Positions 33,794-43,177 of a DNA stretch of 64,000 nucleotides are shown in pieces. Positions within the stretch are counted from its first letter, which is position 1; each line of letters opens with the position of its first letter. Under the pieces are notes generated by a model. The model made no database searches. It was not told the DNA's origin and saw only the letters and a program-made list of their open reading frames with translations. Made by a program: the position numbers and the translations under genes. The stretch comes from Pseudomonas japonica (GTDB taxonomy: Bacteria > Pseudomonadota > Gammaproteobacteria > Pseudomonadales > Pseudomonadaceae): positions 85,028-149,027 of the forward strand of contig NZ_FZOL01000019.1 in assembly GCF_900188455.1 (NCBI RefSeq). Direction: 5' to 3'.

Positions 33794-35503
33794 TCAGCGC
33801 GGCTCCATATGCGCGATCATCAGTTGCACGCTTTCCTGGCCGCGGAACTCGTTGACGTCGAGCTTGTAGGCCAGCTCCACCCAGCGCACCGTGGGATTGG
33901 GCCAGACCTCGCGGTCGACGCTGAAGGCGATGCCATCGAGCTTCAGCGAGCCGCACTCGCTCTTGAGCACCACCTTGAGATGGCGCTCGCCGACCACACG
34001 CTGCTCCACCAACTGGAACACGCCATGGAACAGCGGCTCGGGGAAGTGCTGGCCCCAGGGACCGGCATGACGCAGGGCGCGGGCCAGTTCCAGGTGGAAC
34101 TCCTCCACGGCCAGGGTGCCGTCGGAGAGCAGGCGGCCGGTCAGGTCTTCTTCGCGCAGTTGCCGACGCACTTCCTCGTCGAACGCCTCGGCAAAGGCCG
34201 GGAAGTGGTCCGCCGGCAGCGACAGGCCGGCCGCCATGGCGTGGCCACCGAACTTGCTGATCAGTTGCGGATGACGCGCCGCCACGGCGTCCAGCGCATC
34301 GCGGATATGGAAGCCCGGCACCGAACGCGCGGAGCCCTTGAGCATGCCCTCGCCAGCATCGGCGAAAGCGATGGTCGGCCGGTGGTAGCGCTCCTTCAGG
34401 CGCGAGGCGAGGATGCCGATCACCCCCTGGTGCCAGTCGGCTTCGAACAGGCACAGACCGAACGGCATCGACTCCAGCGGCAGGTCCTTGAGCTGGGCCA
34501 GGGCCTCGCGCTGCATGCCCTGCTCGATGGACTTGCGGTCCTGGTTCAGCTCGTCCAGTTGCACCGCCATGTCCCGCGCCAGGTTGTCGTCTTCGCTGAG
34601 CAGGCATTCGATACCCAGGCTCATGTCGTCCAGACGCCCGGCGGCGTTGAGGCGCGGGCCGAGGATGAAGCCCAGGTCGGTGGAAGTGATGCGCCGGTGA
34701 TCGCGGCGGGCCACCTCCAGGATCGCCTTGAGTCCCGGGCGGGCGCGACCGGCACGAATCCGCTCGAGCCCCTGGTGCACCAGGATGCGGTTGTTGGCAT
34801 CCAGCGGCACCACGTCGGCGACGCTGCCCAGGGCCACCAGATCGAGCAGTTCGCCAAGGTTCGGCTGTGGCTTGTCGTTGTAGTGACCGAGCGACCGCAG
34901 GCGCGCACGCAAGGCCATCAGCACATAGAAGATCACCCCGACCCCGGCCAGCGACTTGCTCGGGAACTCGCAGCCTGGCTGGTTCGGGTTGACGATGGCG
35001 TCGGCCTGCGGCAGTTCGTGGCCGGGCAGGTGGTGGTCGGTGACCAGCACTTTCAGCCCCGCCGCCCGCGCCGCGGCCACGCCGTCGACGCTGGAAATGC
35101 CGTTGTCCACGGTGATCAGCAGGTCCGGTGTGCGCTGCAACGCCACCGCGACGATCTCCGGGGTCAGGCCATAGCCGTATTCGAAGCGGTTCGGCACCAG
35201 GTAGTCGACATGGGCCGCGCCCAGCAGACGCAGGCCGAGCACGCCGACACTGCTGGCGGTGGCGCCGTCGGCGTCGAAGTCGCCGACGATGAGGATGCGC
35301 TGGCGCCCGGCCAGCGCCTCGACCAGCAGGTCCACCGCCGCGTCGATGCCCTTGAGCAGGCTGAACGGCAGCAGGCGCGCCAGGCTCTTGTCCAGTTCCT
35401 CGGCACTCTGCACGCCGCGGGCGGCGTAGAGGCGGGTCAGCAGGGGCGGCAGGTCGCCGAGAAACGGCAGGGTCGACGGCAGGGATCGCGGTTCGATACG
35501 CAT
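33794..35503 (-). CDS. recJ: Single-stranded-DNA-specific exonuclease RecJ
   Basis: The 569-residue DHH/DHHA1 nuclease degrades single-stranded DNA 5' to 3' in recombination and mismatch repair. Motifs are VGDFDADGATASS (Asp75, Asp77, Asp79 metal ligands), VDNGISSVDG, and VTDHHLPGHE (Asp156-His157-His158), with the DHHA1 GGHAMAAGLSL segment near residue 430. Length agrees with E. coli RecJ (577). The upstream gene yaeQ is 47 bp away on the same strand. Confidence 0.95.
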   Translation of the reverse strand: MRIEPRSLPSTLPFLGDLPPLLTRLYAARGVQSAEELDKSLARLLPFSLLKGIDAAVDLLVEALAGRQRILIVGDFDADGATASSVGVLGLRLLGAAHVDYLVPNRFEYGYGLTPEIVAVALQRTPDLLITVDNGISSVDGVAAARAAGLKVLVTDHHLPGHELPQADAIVNPNQPGCEFPSKSLAGVGVIFYVLMALRARLRSLGHYNDKPQPNLGELLDLVALGSVADVVPLDANNRILVHQGLERIRAGRARPGLKAILEVARRDHRRITSTDLGFILGPRLNAAGRLDDMSLGIECLLSEDDNLARDMAVQLDELNQDRKSIEQGMQREALAQLKDLPLESMPFGLCLFEADWHQGVIGILASRLKERYHRPTIAFADAGEGMLKGSARSVPGFHIRDALDAVAARHPQLISKFGGHAMAAGLSLPADHFPAFAEAFDEEVRRQLREEDLTGRLLSDGTLAVEEFHLELARALRHAGPWGQHFPEPLFHGVFQLVEQRVVGERHLKVVLKSECGSLKLDGIAFSVDREVWPNPTVRWVELAYKLDVNEFRGQESVQLMIAHMEPR

Positions 35504-35549
35504 GGGGTGGTTATGGCTTCCTGATAAAAACGAGAGGGACGCAGGCGGC

Positions 35550-36092
35550 TCAGCCGCGCTCGCCCAGCAACCACTCCAGTTGCACTTCGTGCTGGCCGCG
35601 GTCGTCGGTGACGAAGACCGTGCCTTCGCTGATCATCACGTCCCACTTGATCGAACGCGGCATGTCGGTGGCCAGGGTTTCCAGGACATCCTGGGGCACC
35701 GCGGCGATGTTCAGGTTCTTCAGGCCCTTCACCGCGTCCACCACCTTGTTCTGCCAGACCCGCAGGCTGCCGTAGGCCAGCAGGCTGGTGCGCTCGGTGC
35801 GACGCGAGCACCAGGTCAGGCGCTCGGCGTCCGGCTGACCGACTTCGATCCAGTGCAGGATGCGGTCATCCAGGCTCTTTTCCCACAGCGCGGCCTCGTC
35901 GACATCCGACAGACCACGACCGAACGACAGGTTCTCGTTGTACCAGAGGGCGTAGGCCAGCAGGCGCACGGCCATGCGCTCCTCGGTTTCCGAAGGATGA
36001 CGGGCGATGGTCTGCTTGACGCTTTCGTACACGCCGCGGTCGAGGTCGGTGAGGTTCAGTTCGAATTTGTAGGTGGTGGACGGCTGGGCCAT
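35550..36092 (-). CDS. yaeQ: YaeQ family protein
   Basis: This 180-residue cytosolic protein has the YaeQ family pattern (TYKFELNLTDLDRGVYE, RLLAYALWYNENLSFGRGLS, DRILHWIEVGQPD). The family has a PD-(D/E)XK-nuclease-like fold; its cellular role is not firmly established. Length is usual for the family. It probably shares a transcript with recJ downstream and is divergent from the CoA-transferase gene. Confidence 0.92.
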   Translation of the reverse strand: MAQPSTTYKFELNLTDLDRGVYESVKQTIARHPSETEERMAVRLLAYALWYNENLSFGRGLSDVDEAALWEKSLDDRILHWIEVGQPDAERLTWCSRRTERTSLLAYGSLRVWQNKVVDAVKGLKNLNIAAVPQDVLETLATDMPRSIKWDVMISEGTVFVTDDRGQHEVQLEWLLGERG

Positions 36093-36244
36093 GGGGGCGG
36101 GCTTCTGGTATCGGAAAAGTTGCCCAGTCTACCCGATGCGGCGGCAATCGACGACGCGCTGCCACAATCATGCGCTACAACAGTATCTGAGCCTTTCACC
36201 CTGTGATAAAAACGAGCGCACTGCCCACCTGCCACGGATACCCC

Positions 36245-37444
36245 ATGTCGCTGCCCAGCAAACCCCTCGCCGGTCTCAAGGTCGTCGAACTCGGAACCCT
36301 GATCGCCGGCCCCTTCGCTTCGCGCATCTGCGCCGAGTTCGGCGCGCAGGTGGTCAAGGTCGAATCACCGGACGGCGGCGATCCGCTGCGCAAATGGCGC
36401 AAGCTGTACGAGGGCACCTCGCTGTGGTGGTTCGTCCAGGCCCGCAACAAACAGTCGCTGACCCTCAACCTCAAGCACCCGGAAGGCATGGCGATCCTCA
36501 AGCGCCTGCTTGCCGACGCCGACATCCTCATCGAGAACTTCCGCCCCGGCGTCCTGGAAAAGCTCGGCCTCGGCTGGGACGTGCTCAAGGCGCTGAACCC
36601 GAAGCTGGTCATGGTGCGCCTGTCCGGCTTCGGCCAGACCGGGCCGATGAAGGACCAGCCGGGCTTCGGCGCGGTCGGTGAATCCATGGGCGGCCTGCGC
36701 TACATCACCGGTTTCGAAGACCGCCCGCCAGTGCGCACGGGGATTTCCATCGGTGACTCCATCGCCGCCCTGTGGGGCGTGATCGGCGCGCTGATGGCCC
36801 TGCGTCATCGCGAGGTCAACGGTGGTGAAGGCCAGGTGGTCGACGTGGCGCTGTACGAGGCGATCTTCGCCATGATGGAAAGCATGGTCCCGGAGTTCGA
36901 CGTGTTCGGCTTCATCCGCGAGCGCACCGGCAACATCATGCCCGGCATCACCCCCTCCTCCATCCATACCAGCGCCGACGGCAAGCATGTGCAGATCGGT
37001 GCCAACGGCGATGCCATCTTCAAGCGCTTCATGCTCGCCATCGGTCGCACCGACCTGGCCGAGGATCCGGGCCTGGCCAGCAACGATGGCCGCGACCTGC
37101 GCCGCGACGAACTGTACGGGGTGATCGACCGCTGGGCCAACAGCGTGCCGCTGGACAGCCTGATGAAGACCCTCAACGACGCCGAAGTGCCGGCCAGCCG
37201 CATCTACAGCGCCGAGGACATGTTCGCCGACCCGCAATTCCTCGCCCGCGAGATGTTCCTCCAGGCGAAGCTGCCGGACGGCAAGCCGTTCAAGATGCCC
37301 GGCATCGTGCCCAAGCTCTCCGACACCCCGGGCTCCAGCGAGTGGGTCGGACCGAAGCTGGGCGAGCACACCGATCAGTTGCTTGGCGAACTGGGCTACA
37401 GCCCGGCGGCCATCAGTGACCTGCGCGAGCAGGGTGCCATCTGA
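36245..37444 (+). CDS. CaiB/BaiF-family (class III) CoA transferase
   Basis: The 399-residue protein shows the family's PLAGLKVVELGTLIAGPFAS start, KVESPDGGDPLRKWR, the nucleophilic aspartate region GISIGDSIAALWG, and NGGEGQVVDVALYEA. Members move CoA between carboxylic acids (formyl/oxalyl, carnitine, succinyl/glutaryl). The substrate cannot be assigned here. The ATG at 36245 starts the family N-terminus; another ATG at 36203 would add 14 unrelated residues. The stop overlaps the next gene's proposed CTG start. Confidence 0.85.
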   Translation: MSLPSKPLAGLKVVELGTLIAGPFASRICAEFGAQVVKVESPDGGDPLRKWRKLYEGTSLWWFVQARNKQSLTLNLKHPEGMAILKRLLADADILIENFRPGVLEKLGLGWDVLKALNPKLVMVRLSGFGQTGPMKDQPGFGAVGESMGGLRYITGFEDRPPVRTGISIGDSIAALWGVIGALMALRHREVNGGEGQVVDVALYEAIFAMMESMVPEFDVFGFIRERTGNIMPGITPSSIHTSADGKHVQIGANGDAIFKRFMLAIGRTDLAEDPGLASNDGRDLRRDELYGVIDRWANSVPLDSLMKTLNDAEVPASRIYSAEDMFADPQFLAREMFLQAKLPDGKPFKMPGIVPKLSDTPGSSEWVGPKLGEHTDQLLGELGYSPAAISDLREQGAI

Positions 37445-38316
37445 ATCGGCTCTGGCGCGGCACCGGCCTGGGGCTGCTGCTCGGCGTACTGCTGAGCACC
37501 TCCAGCATGGTGTCGGCCAAGGAACGACTGATCTGGCTGCTGCGTGACCTGCCGCCGCTGACCATTTTCGAAGGCACGCGCAAAGGCCAGGGCGCGGTGG
37601 ACCAGATGCTCGTCCGGCTGATCGAGCAGATGCCCGAGTACGATCACAGCATCATGCGCGTCAACCGCGCCCGTGCCATGCAGATGCTCCAGGAACCCAG
37701 CTTCACCTGCGATGCGACGCTGCTGTGGACCCCGGAGCGGGCGCACTTCATCCATTTCTCGCTGCCGAGCATGGGCACCCTGAGCAACGGCCTGATCGTG
37801 CGCAAGCAGGACGCGCCGATGGTCGAGCCGTTCCTGGTGGACGGCAAGGTCGACCTCAAGGCGCTGCTGGCGAGCCAGACCGCGCGCCTGGGCATGGTCG
37901 CCGAACGCAGCTACAGCCCACCGGTGGATATCCTGCTCAAGGCCACCCCGGCGGACAACCTCACGCCGCACTACGGCAACGACGCCGTCCGCAACCTGCT
38001 GCAGATGCAGAGCCTGGGCCGGCTGAAATGGCTGCTGGGCTACTGGCCCGAGGTGCGCTACCTGACCCAGGAACTGGGCCAGCCAGTGGAGGCGCTGACC
38101 TTCTATCCGATCCTGGGCATGGCCGAATATCAGTTCATTCATGTCGGCTGCTCCGATACACCGCTCGGGCGCGAGGCGGTGGCCCACGTCAACCAGTTGC
38201 TGCTGCAGATGCGCCAGGACGCGCTGCCGCCACTCTACGCCGCATGGCTCGATGAGCAGACCCGCGACACCTACCTGCACGACGCAGCGCATTTCTTCGA
38301 CGACGACCACCCCTGA
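37441..38316 (+). CDS. Periplasmic solute-binding-like protein (TIGR02285-type), proposed CTG start
   Basis: The mature part (KERLIWLLRDLPPLTIFEG onward, about 265 residues) resembles a pseudomonad family of periplasmic SBP-3-like proteins. The first ATG (37507) falls inside the end of a signal peptide. Reading back in frame from it to CTG 37441 gives a good signal peptide (two Arg, GLGLLLGVLLSTSSM, cleavage at VSA). No ATG, GTG or TTG is available there, and the CTG overlaps the previous stop, with an AGGG about six bases upstream. I therefore propose CTG initiation. Ligand unknown; no permease genes adjoin. Confidence 0.65.
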   Translation: MNRLWRGTGLGLLLGVLLSTSSMVSAKERLIWLLRDLPPLTIFEGTRKGQGAVDQMLVRLIEQMPEYDHSIMRVNRARAMQMLQEPSFTCDATLLWTPERAHFIHFSLPSMGTLSNGLIVRKQDAPMVEPFLVDGKVDLKALLASQTARLGMVAERSYSPPVDILLKATPADNLTPHYGNDAVRNLLQMQSLGRLKWLLGYWPEVRYLTQELGQPVEALTFYPILGMAEYQFIHVGCSDTPLGREAVAHVNQLLLQMRQDALPPLYAAWLDEQTRDTYLHDAAHFFDDDHP

Positions 38317-38325
38317 ATCGCGGGC

Positions 38326-38365
38326 AAAAAGAAACCCCGAACGGTGGGGAGCCCGAACGGGGTTA
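38326..38365 (-). terminator. Rho-independent terminator of the DUF3509 gene
   Basis: On the minus strand an AACCCCG..CGGGGTT stem (7 bp, long GC-rich loop with its own pairing) is followed by TTTCTTTTTG. It lies downstream of the minus-strand DUF3509 gene and may also limit read-through from the convergent binding-protein gene. Confidence 0.6.
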
Positions 38366-38474
38366 AACGAAGGCCACGGGTGGCCTTGCGTGTAAGCAGT
38401 CAGTCAGCATCGGAGCAAAATGCCATCTGCCTGCCTGTAGGATGTCTGATTGCCATGGATGGTGAAGGTTCCCC

Positions 38475-38768
38475 TCACAAGGTAGCCGATAAACCGCGAC
38501 CCTGCCGGGCATGTTGCCAGGCCGCGATCACACAGGGTTGCAAACGCCCTTCGGCGATGCGCAGGTCGCGTCGCAGGCCATCCACCAGATCTACCAGCAG
38601 ACTCTGGTCCTGCAACTGGCTGGCACGCGCGCTGCGTTGCAGGACGTCGAAACCATTCTCGTCACGCAGCGACAACCTGAAGTCGCCACTCCCCGACGGC
38701 GCCAGAACGACCTGGTAGGGTGCCAATGCTTCATTGAGCAACAAGCTGACCGATTCCATCGTGTTCAC
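38475..38768 (-). CDS. DUF3509 family protein
   Basis: The 97-residue cytosolic protein has the pattern of a small family largely confined to Pseudomonas (ALAPYQVVLAPSGSGDFRLS, then LVDGLRRDLRIAEGRL). No function is known and no catalytic motif is visible. Codon use is like the neighbours. A second in-frame ATG three codons later is an equally good start. A terminator lies downstream. Confidence 0.75.
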   Translation of the reverse strand: MNTMESVSLLLNEALAPYQVVLAPSGSGDFRLSLRDENGFDVLQRSARASQLQDQSLLVDLVDGLRRDLRIAEGRLQPCVIAAWQHARQGRGLSATL

Positions 38769-38928
38769 TGTTCACCTCGCTAGCACCAAGTGGTCTTCGA
38801 CTGACTCCGCCAACGCCGGAAAAGTTCGGCGAAACGGGGCCTTCACCAAGGGTTCAAAGCGAGCATGCCCGGGAAAGATGACAGATTGAATGTGCGCTGA
38901 CGCAGCAATATCAAAAGGCCGCCAACCC

Positions 38929-40149
38929 TCAAGCCACGCCCTTCTGGCCCAGGTTTGCGCCGTCGCGGCCGCTGATCCATTTGAGCAGCTCACCACCGGA
39001 CATCGGCCTGGCGAGGAAATTACCCTGCACCAACGGTCGCCCCAGGCCCTGCACGGCCTGCCAGTCGCTCAGGGTATCGACGTCGTTCACCACCACGTCC
39101 AGTTCGCAGCGCCGGGCAAGAATCAGCGCCGCCGCCACCACCGCCGCCCTGGTGCCGTCCTCGGCCATTGCGCGGACGAATTCGGCGGCAAGTTTCAGTT
39201 CGTTCAGCGGCAGATCGAACAGTTGCCGCAGGTTGGTCGTACCCCGCCCGAATCCGTCGAGGCACAGGCGGCAACCCAATCGGCGCAGGGCGGCCAGTTG
39301 CCGCACCTGGACAGCATCGAGGCGGCCGCAATGGCGTTCATCCACGGCCAGGGTGAGGATCCCGGCAGGCAATCGGTGCTGCCGCAGCAGCGCCAACAGG
39401 CGGTCGACGAAGGTCGCCCCGAGCAACAGCGCCGGCGCTACGTTCACCACCATGGGCAGTGGCCGGTCGCCGTCCAGGCGAATCGCCGCACTGACCGCCA
39501 GTGCCTTGTCCAGTACATGCCAGGTCAGCATGTCCAGCAGCCCGGCACCCTGCATCACCGTGAAGAACTGCCCGGATGCCAGCAAACCGAGGGTCGGATG
39601 CAGCCAGCGCACCGAGGCCTCGACCGCGAGCAACGCGCCGTCGGCGTCGAGCCTGGGTTGGTAGTTCACTTTCCATTGCGCTCGCGAATGGGCCAGTTGC
39701 TCGGGGGAAAGCCTGCCCAGCTCGATGATCTGCGGCGCGGCACTGATGGCCACGGGCTCGCTGGCGCTGTCGTGGTACTCGCCGAGCAGACGGTGCAGCA
39801 TCGCGCCGCTGGCCGGTTTCTGCAGACAGCCAAGCAGGCGCAGGCCCAGTTGCGGGGCGAGTTCGGCGATGTTGTCGAGCAGGGCCGGTTCGGCATCGCT
39901 GAGCACGACCAGGGCCGAGGCCAGGCGTTTCTCGGCGAGATGGCGGATCATCGCCAGCCCGTCGGGGCCATCCATGTACAGGTCGCAGATGGCCACATCC
40001 ACCGGCCCGCGGCGTTCGAGCATCTGCATGGCACAGCTCACCGACTCCGCCGCGAGCACGTCGAACACGCCATTGGCATTGAGCATCTGGTGCAATGCCA
40101 TGAGCTGGAAGGGATGGTCTTCGAGGATAAGAACCTTGAGCGAGTGCAT
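38929..40149 (-). CDS. Response regulator with degenerate EAL domain (RocR-like)
   Basis: The 406-residue protein has an N-terminal receiver domain (phosphoacceptor Asp56 in DVAICDLYMDG, Lys111) and a C-terminal EAL-type domain, the arrangement of the RocR c-di-GMP phosphodiesterase. The receiver looks intact, but the EAL domain has lost key residues: EAL reads EAS, the second metal glutamate is Ala268, DDFG reads DGFG (Gly299), KLD reads KLA (Ala321) and EGVE reads NDVD (Asn355). Glu177, Asn236 and Lys319 remain. It is probably catalytically inactive, acting by binding. No partner histidine kinase is adjacent. Confidence 0.85.
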   Translation of the reverse strand: MHSLKVLILEDHPFQLMALHQMLNANGVFDVLAAESVSCAMQMLERRGPVDVAICDLYMDGPDGLAMIRHLAEKRLASALVVLSDAEPALLDNIAELAPQLGLRLLGCLQKPASGAMLHRLLGEYHDSASEPVAISAAPQIIELGRLSPEQLAHSRAQWKVNYQPRLDADGALLAVEASVRWLHPTLGLLASGQFFTVMQGAGLLDMLTWHVLDKALAVSAAIRLDGDRPLPMVVNVAPALLLGATFVDRLLALLRQHRLPAGILTLAVDERHCGRLDAVQVRQLAALRRLGCRLCLDGFGRGTTNLRQLFDLPLNELKLAAEFVRAMAEDGTRAAVVAAALILARRCELDVVVNDVDTLSDWQAVQGLGRPLVQGNFLARPMSGGELLKWISGRDGANLGQKGVA

Positions 40150-40283
40150 GGACAGTTCTCCGTGACGGCACGAAGACGCAACTCTAGGGAAATCTTCCCG
40201 GCCTCCCTATAGGACAAATCCGAAGGATGGGCTTCCATTTCCGATGGCTGCCAGAGCGCCCACGCCGCGCCCGACCGCAAATA

Positions 40284-40314
40284 AGAAGCCCGTCACGCAG
40301 GACGGGCTTTTTTA
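40284..40314 (-). terminator. Terminator after thrC
   Basis: AAGCCCGTC-N6-GACGGGCTT (9-bp perfect stem, 40286-40309) has T6 on the plus strand and CTTCTTATTT on the minus strand. It lies 11-40 bp past the thrC stop and upstream of the EAL regulator gene, isolating the two minus-strand units. Confidence 0.75.
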
Positions 40315-40324
40315 CCGGTATCGC

Positions 40325-41734
40325 TTACAGCGGCTTGCCACGATTGCCATGCTGACCGACGAATGCCTGGACCTTGCCCAGGTCGTTGGCCAGAACGGTG
40401 CAGCGCTCTTCCCGCGAGAACAGGTCGGCCAGGTGCGCCGGCAGTTCCAGGGTCTTGGCGACACCGGCCTTTTCCACCGCATCGGGGAACTTGACCGGAT
40501 GCGCGGTGCCCAGCACCACCATCGGGATGTCCAGGCTGCGGCGGCATTCACGGGCGGCCTTGACGCCGATCGCGGTGTGCGGGTCCAGCACTTCGCCGGT
40601 CTGGGCGAAGACGTCGGCGATGGTTTCGCAGGTCTGCGCGTCATCCACGGCCAGCGAGTCGAACAGCTTGCGGGCCTCGGTCCAGCGATCCTGCTCGACG
40701 CTGAAGCCGCCGCCCTGCTTGAAGTTCGCCATCAGTTCGGCGATCGCCGCGCCGTTGCGACCGTGCAGATCGAACAGCAGGCGCTCGAAGTTCGACGAAA
40801 CCATGATGTCCATGGACGGCGACAGGGTCGCGTGCAGGGTTTCCTTGACGTACTGGTTGCCGCTCATGAAGCGGTGCAGGATGTCGTTGCGGTTGGTCGC
40901 GACGATCAGTTGGCTGATCGGCAGGCCCATGTTGCGCGCCAGGTAGCCGGCGAAGATGTCGCCGAAGTTGCCGGTCGGCACCGAGAACGCCACGGAACGG
41001 GCCGGACCGCCGAGCTGCAGGGCCGCGTGGAAGTAGTAGACGATCTGGGCCATGATCCGCGCCCAGTTGATCGAGTTGACCGCCACCAGGCGGGTGCCCT
41101 TGAGGAAGCCCTGGTCGGCGAAGCTGGCCTTGACCATCTCCTGGCAGTCGTCGAAGTTGCCTTCGATGGCGATGTTGTGGATGTTCTCGCCGAGGATGGT
41201 GGTCATCTGCCGGCGCTGAACTTCCGACACGCGCTGGTGCGGGTGCAGGATGAAGATGTCGACGTTGTCGCAACGGCGGCAACCTTCGATGGCCGCGGAG
41301 CCGGTGTCACCGCTGGTGGCGCCCATGATCACCACGCGCTCGCCGCGCTTGGCCAGGACGTGGTCGAGCAGGCGACCGAGCAGTTGCAGGGCGAAGTCCT
41401 TGAAGGCCAGGGTCGGGCCGTGGAACAGCTCCAGCACCCATTCGTTGCTGTTCAACTGACGCAGCGGCGCGACCGCGGCATGCGCGAACTCGCCGTAGGT
41501 TTCTTCGAGGATCTTCTTGAAGTCGGCATCGGCGATGCTGCCGGTGACGAACGGGCGCATGACCCGGAACGCCAGCTCGTGATACGGCAGGCCGGCCCAG
41601 GACGCGATCTCTTCCTGGGTGAAGCGCGGCAGGTTCTCCGGTACGTAGAGGCCACCGTCGCTGGCCAGGCCAGCCAGCAGCACGTCTTCGAAATTCAGGG
41701 CCGGGGCCTGACCGCGGGTACTGATATAGCGCAT
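40325..41734 (-). CDS. thrC: Threonine synthase
   Basis: The 469-residue PLP enzyme converts O-phosphohomoserine to threonine. The PLP lysine is Lys112 in HGPTLAFKDFALQLLG, with GATSGDTGSAAIEG and the phosphate-binding VPTGNFGDIFAGY. Length and the N-terminal MRYISTRGQ motif fit the long bacterial ThrC form. ATG at 41734 with AAAGG eight bases upstream. It follows hom by 57 bp, the usual Pseudomonas hom-thrC pair. Confidence 0.96.
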   Translation of the reverse strand: MRYISTRGQAPALNFEDVLLAGLASDGGLYVPENLPRFTQEEIASWAGLPYHELAFRVMRPFVTGSIADADFKKILEETYGEFAHAAVAPLRQLNSNEWVLELFHGPTLAFKDFALQLLGRLLDHVLAKRGERVVIMGATSGDTGSAAIEGCRRCDNVDIFILHPHQRVSEVQRRQMTTILGENIHNIAIEGNFDDCQEMVKASFADQGFLKGTRLVAVNSINWARIMAQIVYYFHAALQLGGPARSVAFSVPTGNFGDIFAGYLARNMGLPISQLIVATNRNDILHRFMSGNQYVKETLHATLSPSMDIMVSSNFERLLFDLHGRNGAAIAELMANFKQGGGFSVEQDRWTEARKLFDSLAVDDAQTCETIADVFAQTGEVLDPHTAIGVKAARECRRSLDIPMVVLGTAHPVKFPDAVEKAGVAKTLELPAHLADLFSREERCTVLANDLGKVQAFVGQHGNRGKPL

Positions 41735-41791
41735 GACACAAACCTTTCTTTGAGCCGCAAGCCGCACGCCTCGCGCGACTCGCGGCTGGAA

Positions 41792-43096
41792 TTAATTGAG
41801 TTGTTCGACGCGGATCCGCACGACCTTGCCGATCACGTCCTGCAACGCTTCCAGGGCGACGATCGCGTCGTTCATGCGCTGTTCCTGCACCTCGTGGGTC
41901 AGCAGGATCATCGGTACCAGGCCGTCCTGTTCTTCGACGTCCTTCTGCATGATCGATTCGATGTTGATACCGCGCTCGGAGAGGATGCTCGCCACCTGGG
42001 CCAGTACGCCCGGGTGGTCCTTGGCCTGGATGCGCAGGTAGTACGCGGTTTCGCAGGCTTCGATCGGCAGGATCGGATGGGCGGACAGCGAGTCCGGCTG
42101 GAAGGCCAGGTGCGGAACGCGGTTTTCCGGGTCGGAGGTCATCGCACGGACCACATCCACCAGGTCGGCGACCACCGACGAGGCGGTCGGCTCCATGCCG
42201 GCACCGGCACCGTAGAACAGGGTGGAGCCGGCGGCATCGCCGTTGACCATGACCGCGTTCATCACGCCATTGACGTTGGCGATCAGGCGGTCGGCCGGAA
42301 TCAGGGTCGGGTGCACGCGCAGCTCGATGCCGGCGGCGGTGCTGCGGGCCACGCCCAGGTGCTTGATGCGGTAGCCCAGGGCCTCGGCGTAATTGACGTC
42401 GGCGGTGGTCAGCTGGGTGATGCCCTCGGTGTAGGCCTTGTCGAACTGCAGCGGAATGCCGAAGGCGATGGACGCGAGGATGGTCAGCTTGTGCGCGGCG
42501 TCGATGCCTTCGACGTCGAAGGTCGGGTCGGCTTCGGCATAACCCAGCGCCTGGGCTTCGGCCAGGACGTCAGGGAAGGTGCGGCCTTTCTCGCGCATTT
42601 CGGTGAGGATGAAGTTGCCGGTGCCGTTGATGATGCCGGCGACCCAGTTGATGCGGTTGGCCGAGAGGCCTTCGCGGATCGCCTTGATCACCGGGATGCC
42701 GCCGGCCACCGCGGCTTCGAAGGCGACGATGACGCCCTTCTCGCGGGCGCGGGCGAAGATCTCGTTGCCGTGCACGGCGATCAGTGCCTTGTTCGCGGTG
42801 ACCACGTGCTTGCCATTGTCGATGGCCTTGAGCACCAGCTCGCGGGCCACGGTATAGCCACCAATCAGTTCAATGACAATATCGATCTCGGGGTTGCTCG
42901 CCACCTCGAACACGTCAGCGGTAATGGGGGTACCGGTAATCTGGCAGTTCGGGTTGGGCGAACGCATGGCAATCTGTGCCACTTCGATTCCACGCCCGGC
43001 GCGACGGGCGATTTCCTCGGCGTTTCGCTTAAGAACATTGAAGGTTCCGCCACCGACGGTCCCCAACCCACAGATGCCTACTTTGACCGGTTTCAC
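41792..43096 (-). CDS. hom: Homoserine dehydrogenase
   Basis: The 434-residue enzyme reduces aspartate semialdehyde to homoserine. It has an N-terminal NAD(P) motif (GICGLGTVGGGTF), the KALIAVHGNEIF region, catalytic segments in the middle, and a C-terminal ACT domain (AKDHPGVLAQVASILSERG) for feedback control by threonine. A GTG start at 43096 has GGGGAG six bases upstream; an ATG at 43156 would add 20 unrelated residues. Confidence 0.95.
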   Translation of the reverse strand: MKPVKVGICGLGTVGGGTFNVLKRNAEEIARRAGRGIEVAQIAMRSPNPNCQITGTPITADVFEVASNPEIDIVIELIGGYTVARELVLKAIDNGKHVVTANKALIAVHGNEIFARAREKGVIVAFEAAVAGGIPVIKAIREGLSANRINWVAGIINGTGNFILTEMREKGRTFPDVLAEAQALGYAEADPTFDVEGIDAAHKLTILASIAFGIPLQFDKAYTEGITQLTTADVNYAEALGYRIKHLGVARSTAAGIELRVHPTLIPADRLIANVNGVMNAVMVNGDAAGSTLFYGAGAGMEPTASSVVADLVDVVRAMTSDPENRVPHLAFQPDSLSAHPILPIEACETAYYLRIQAKDHPGVLAQVASILSERGINIESIMQKDVEEQDGLVPMILLTHEVQEQRMNDAIVALEALQDVIGKVVRIRVEQLN

Positions 43097-43137
43097 TGTG
43101 AACTCCCCATTTAACGACCGGCGCACGACCGGTCGTG

Positions 43138-43166
43138 AAAAAGGCCGCCTCCCCATGAAGGCGGCC
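43138..43166 (-). terminator. Rho-independent terminator between dsbC and hom
   Basis: On the minus strand GGCCGCCT-N8-AGGCGGCC is followed by TTTTT, 12-40 bp past the dsbC stop. It separates dsbC from the hom-thrC unit, so the latter needs its own promoter in the roughly 40 bp before its GTG or upstream. Confidence 0.75.
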
Positions 43167-43177
43167 CGCTGATTGAA

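Noticed and set aside
40244..43114. A 956-codon open frame on the plus strand opposite thrC and hom
   Set aside because: It spans two genes and their gap with shadow composition, and both minus-strand genes are complete.
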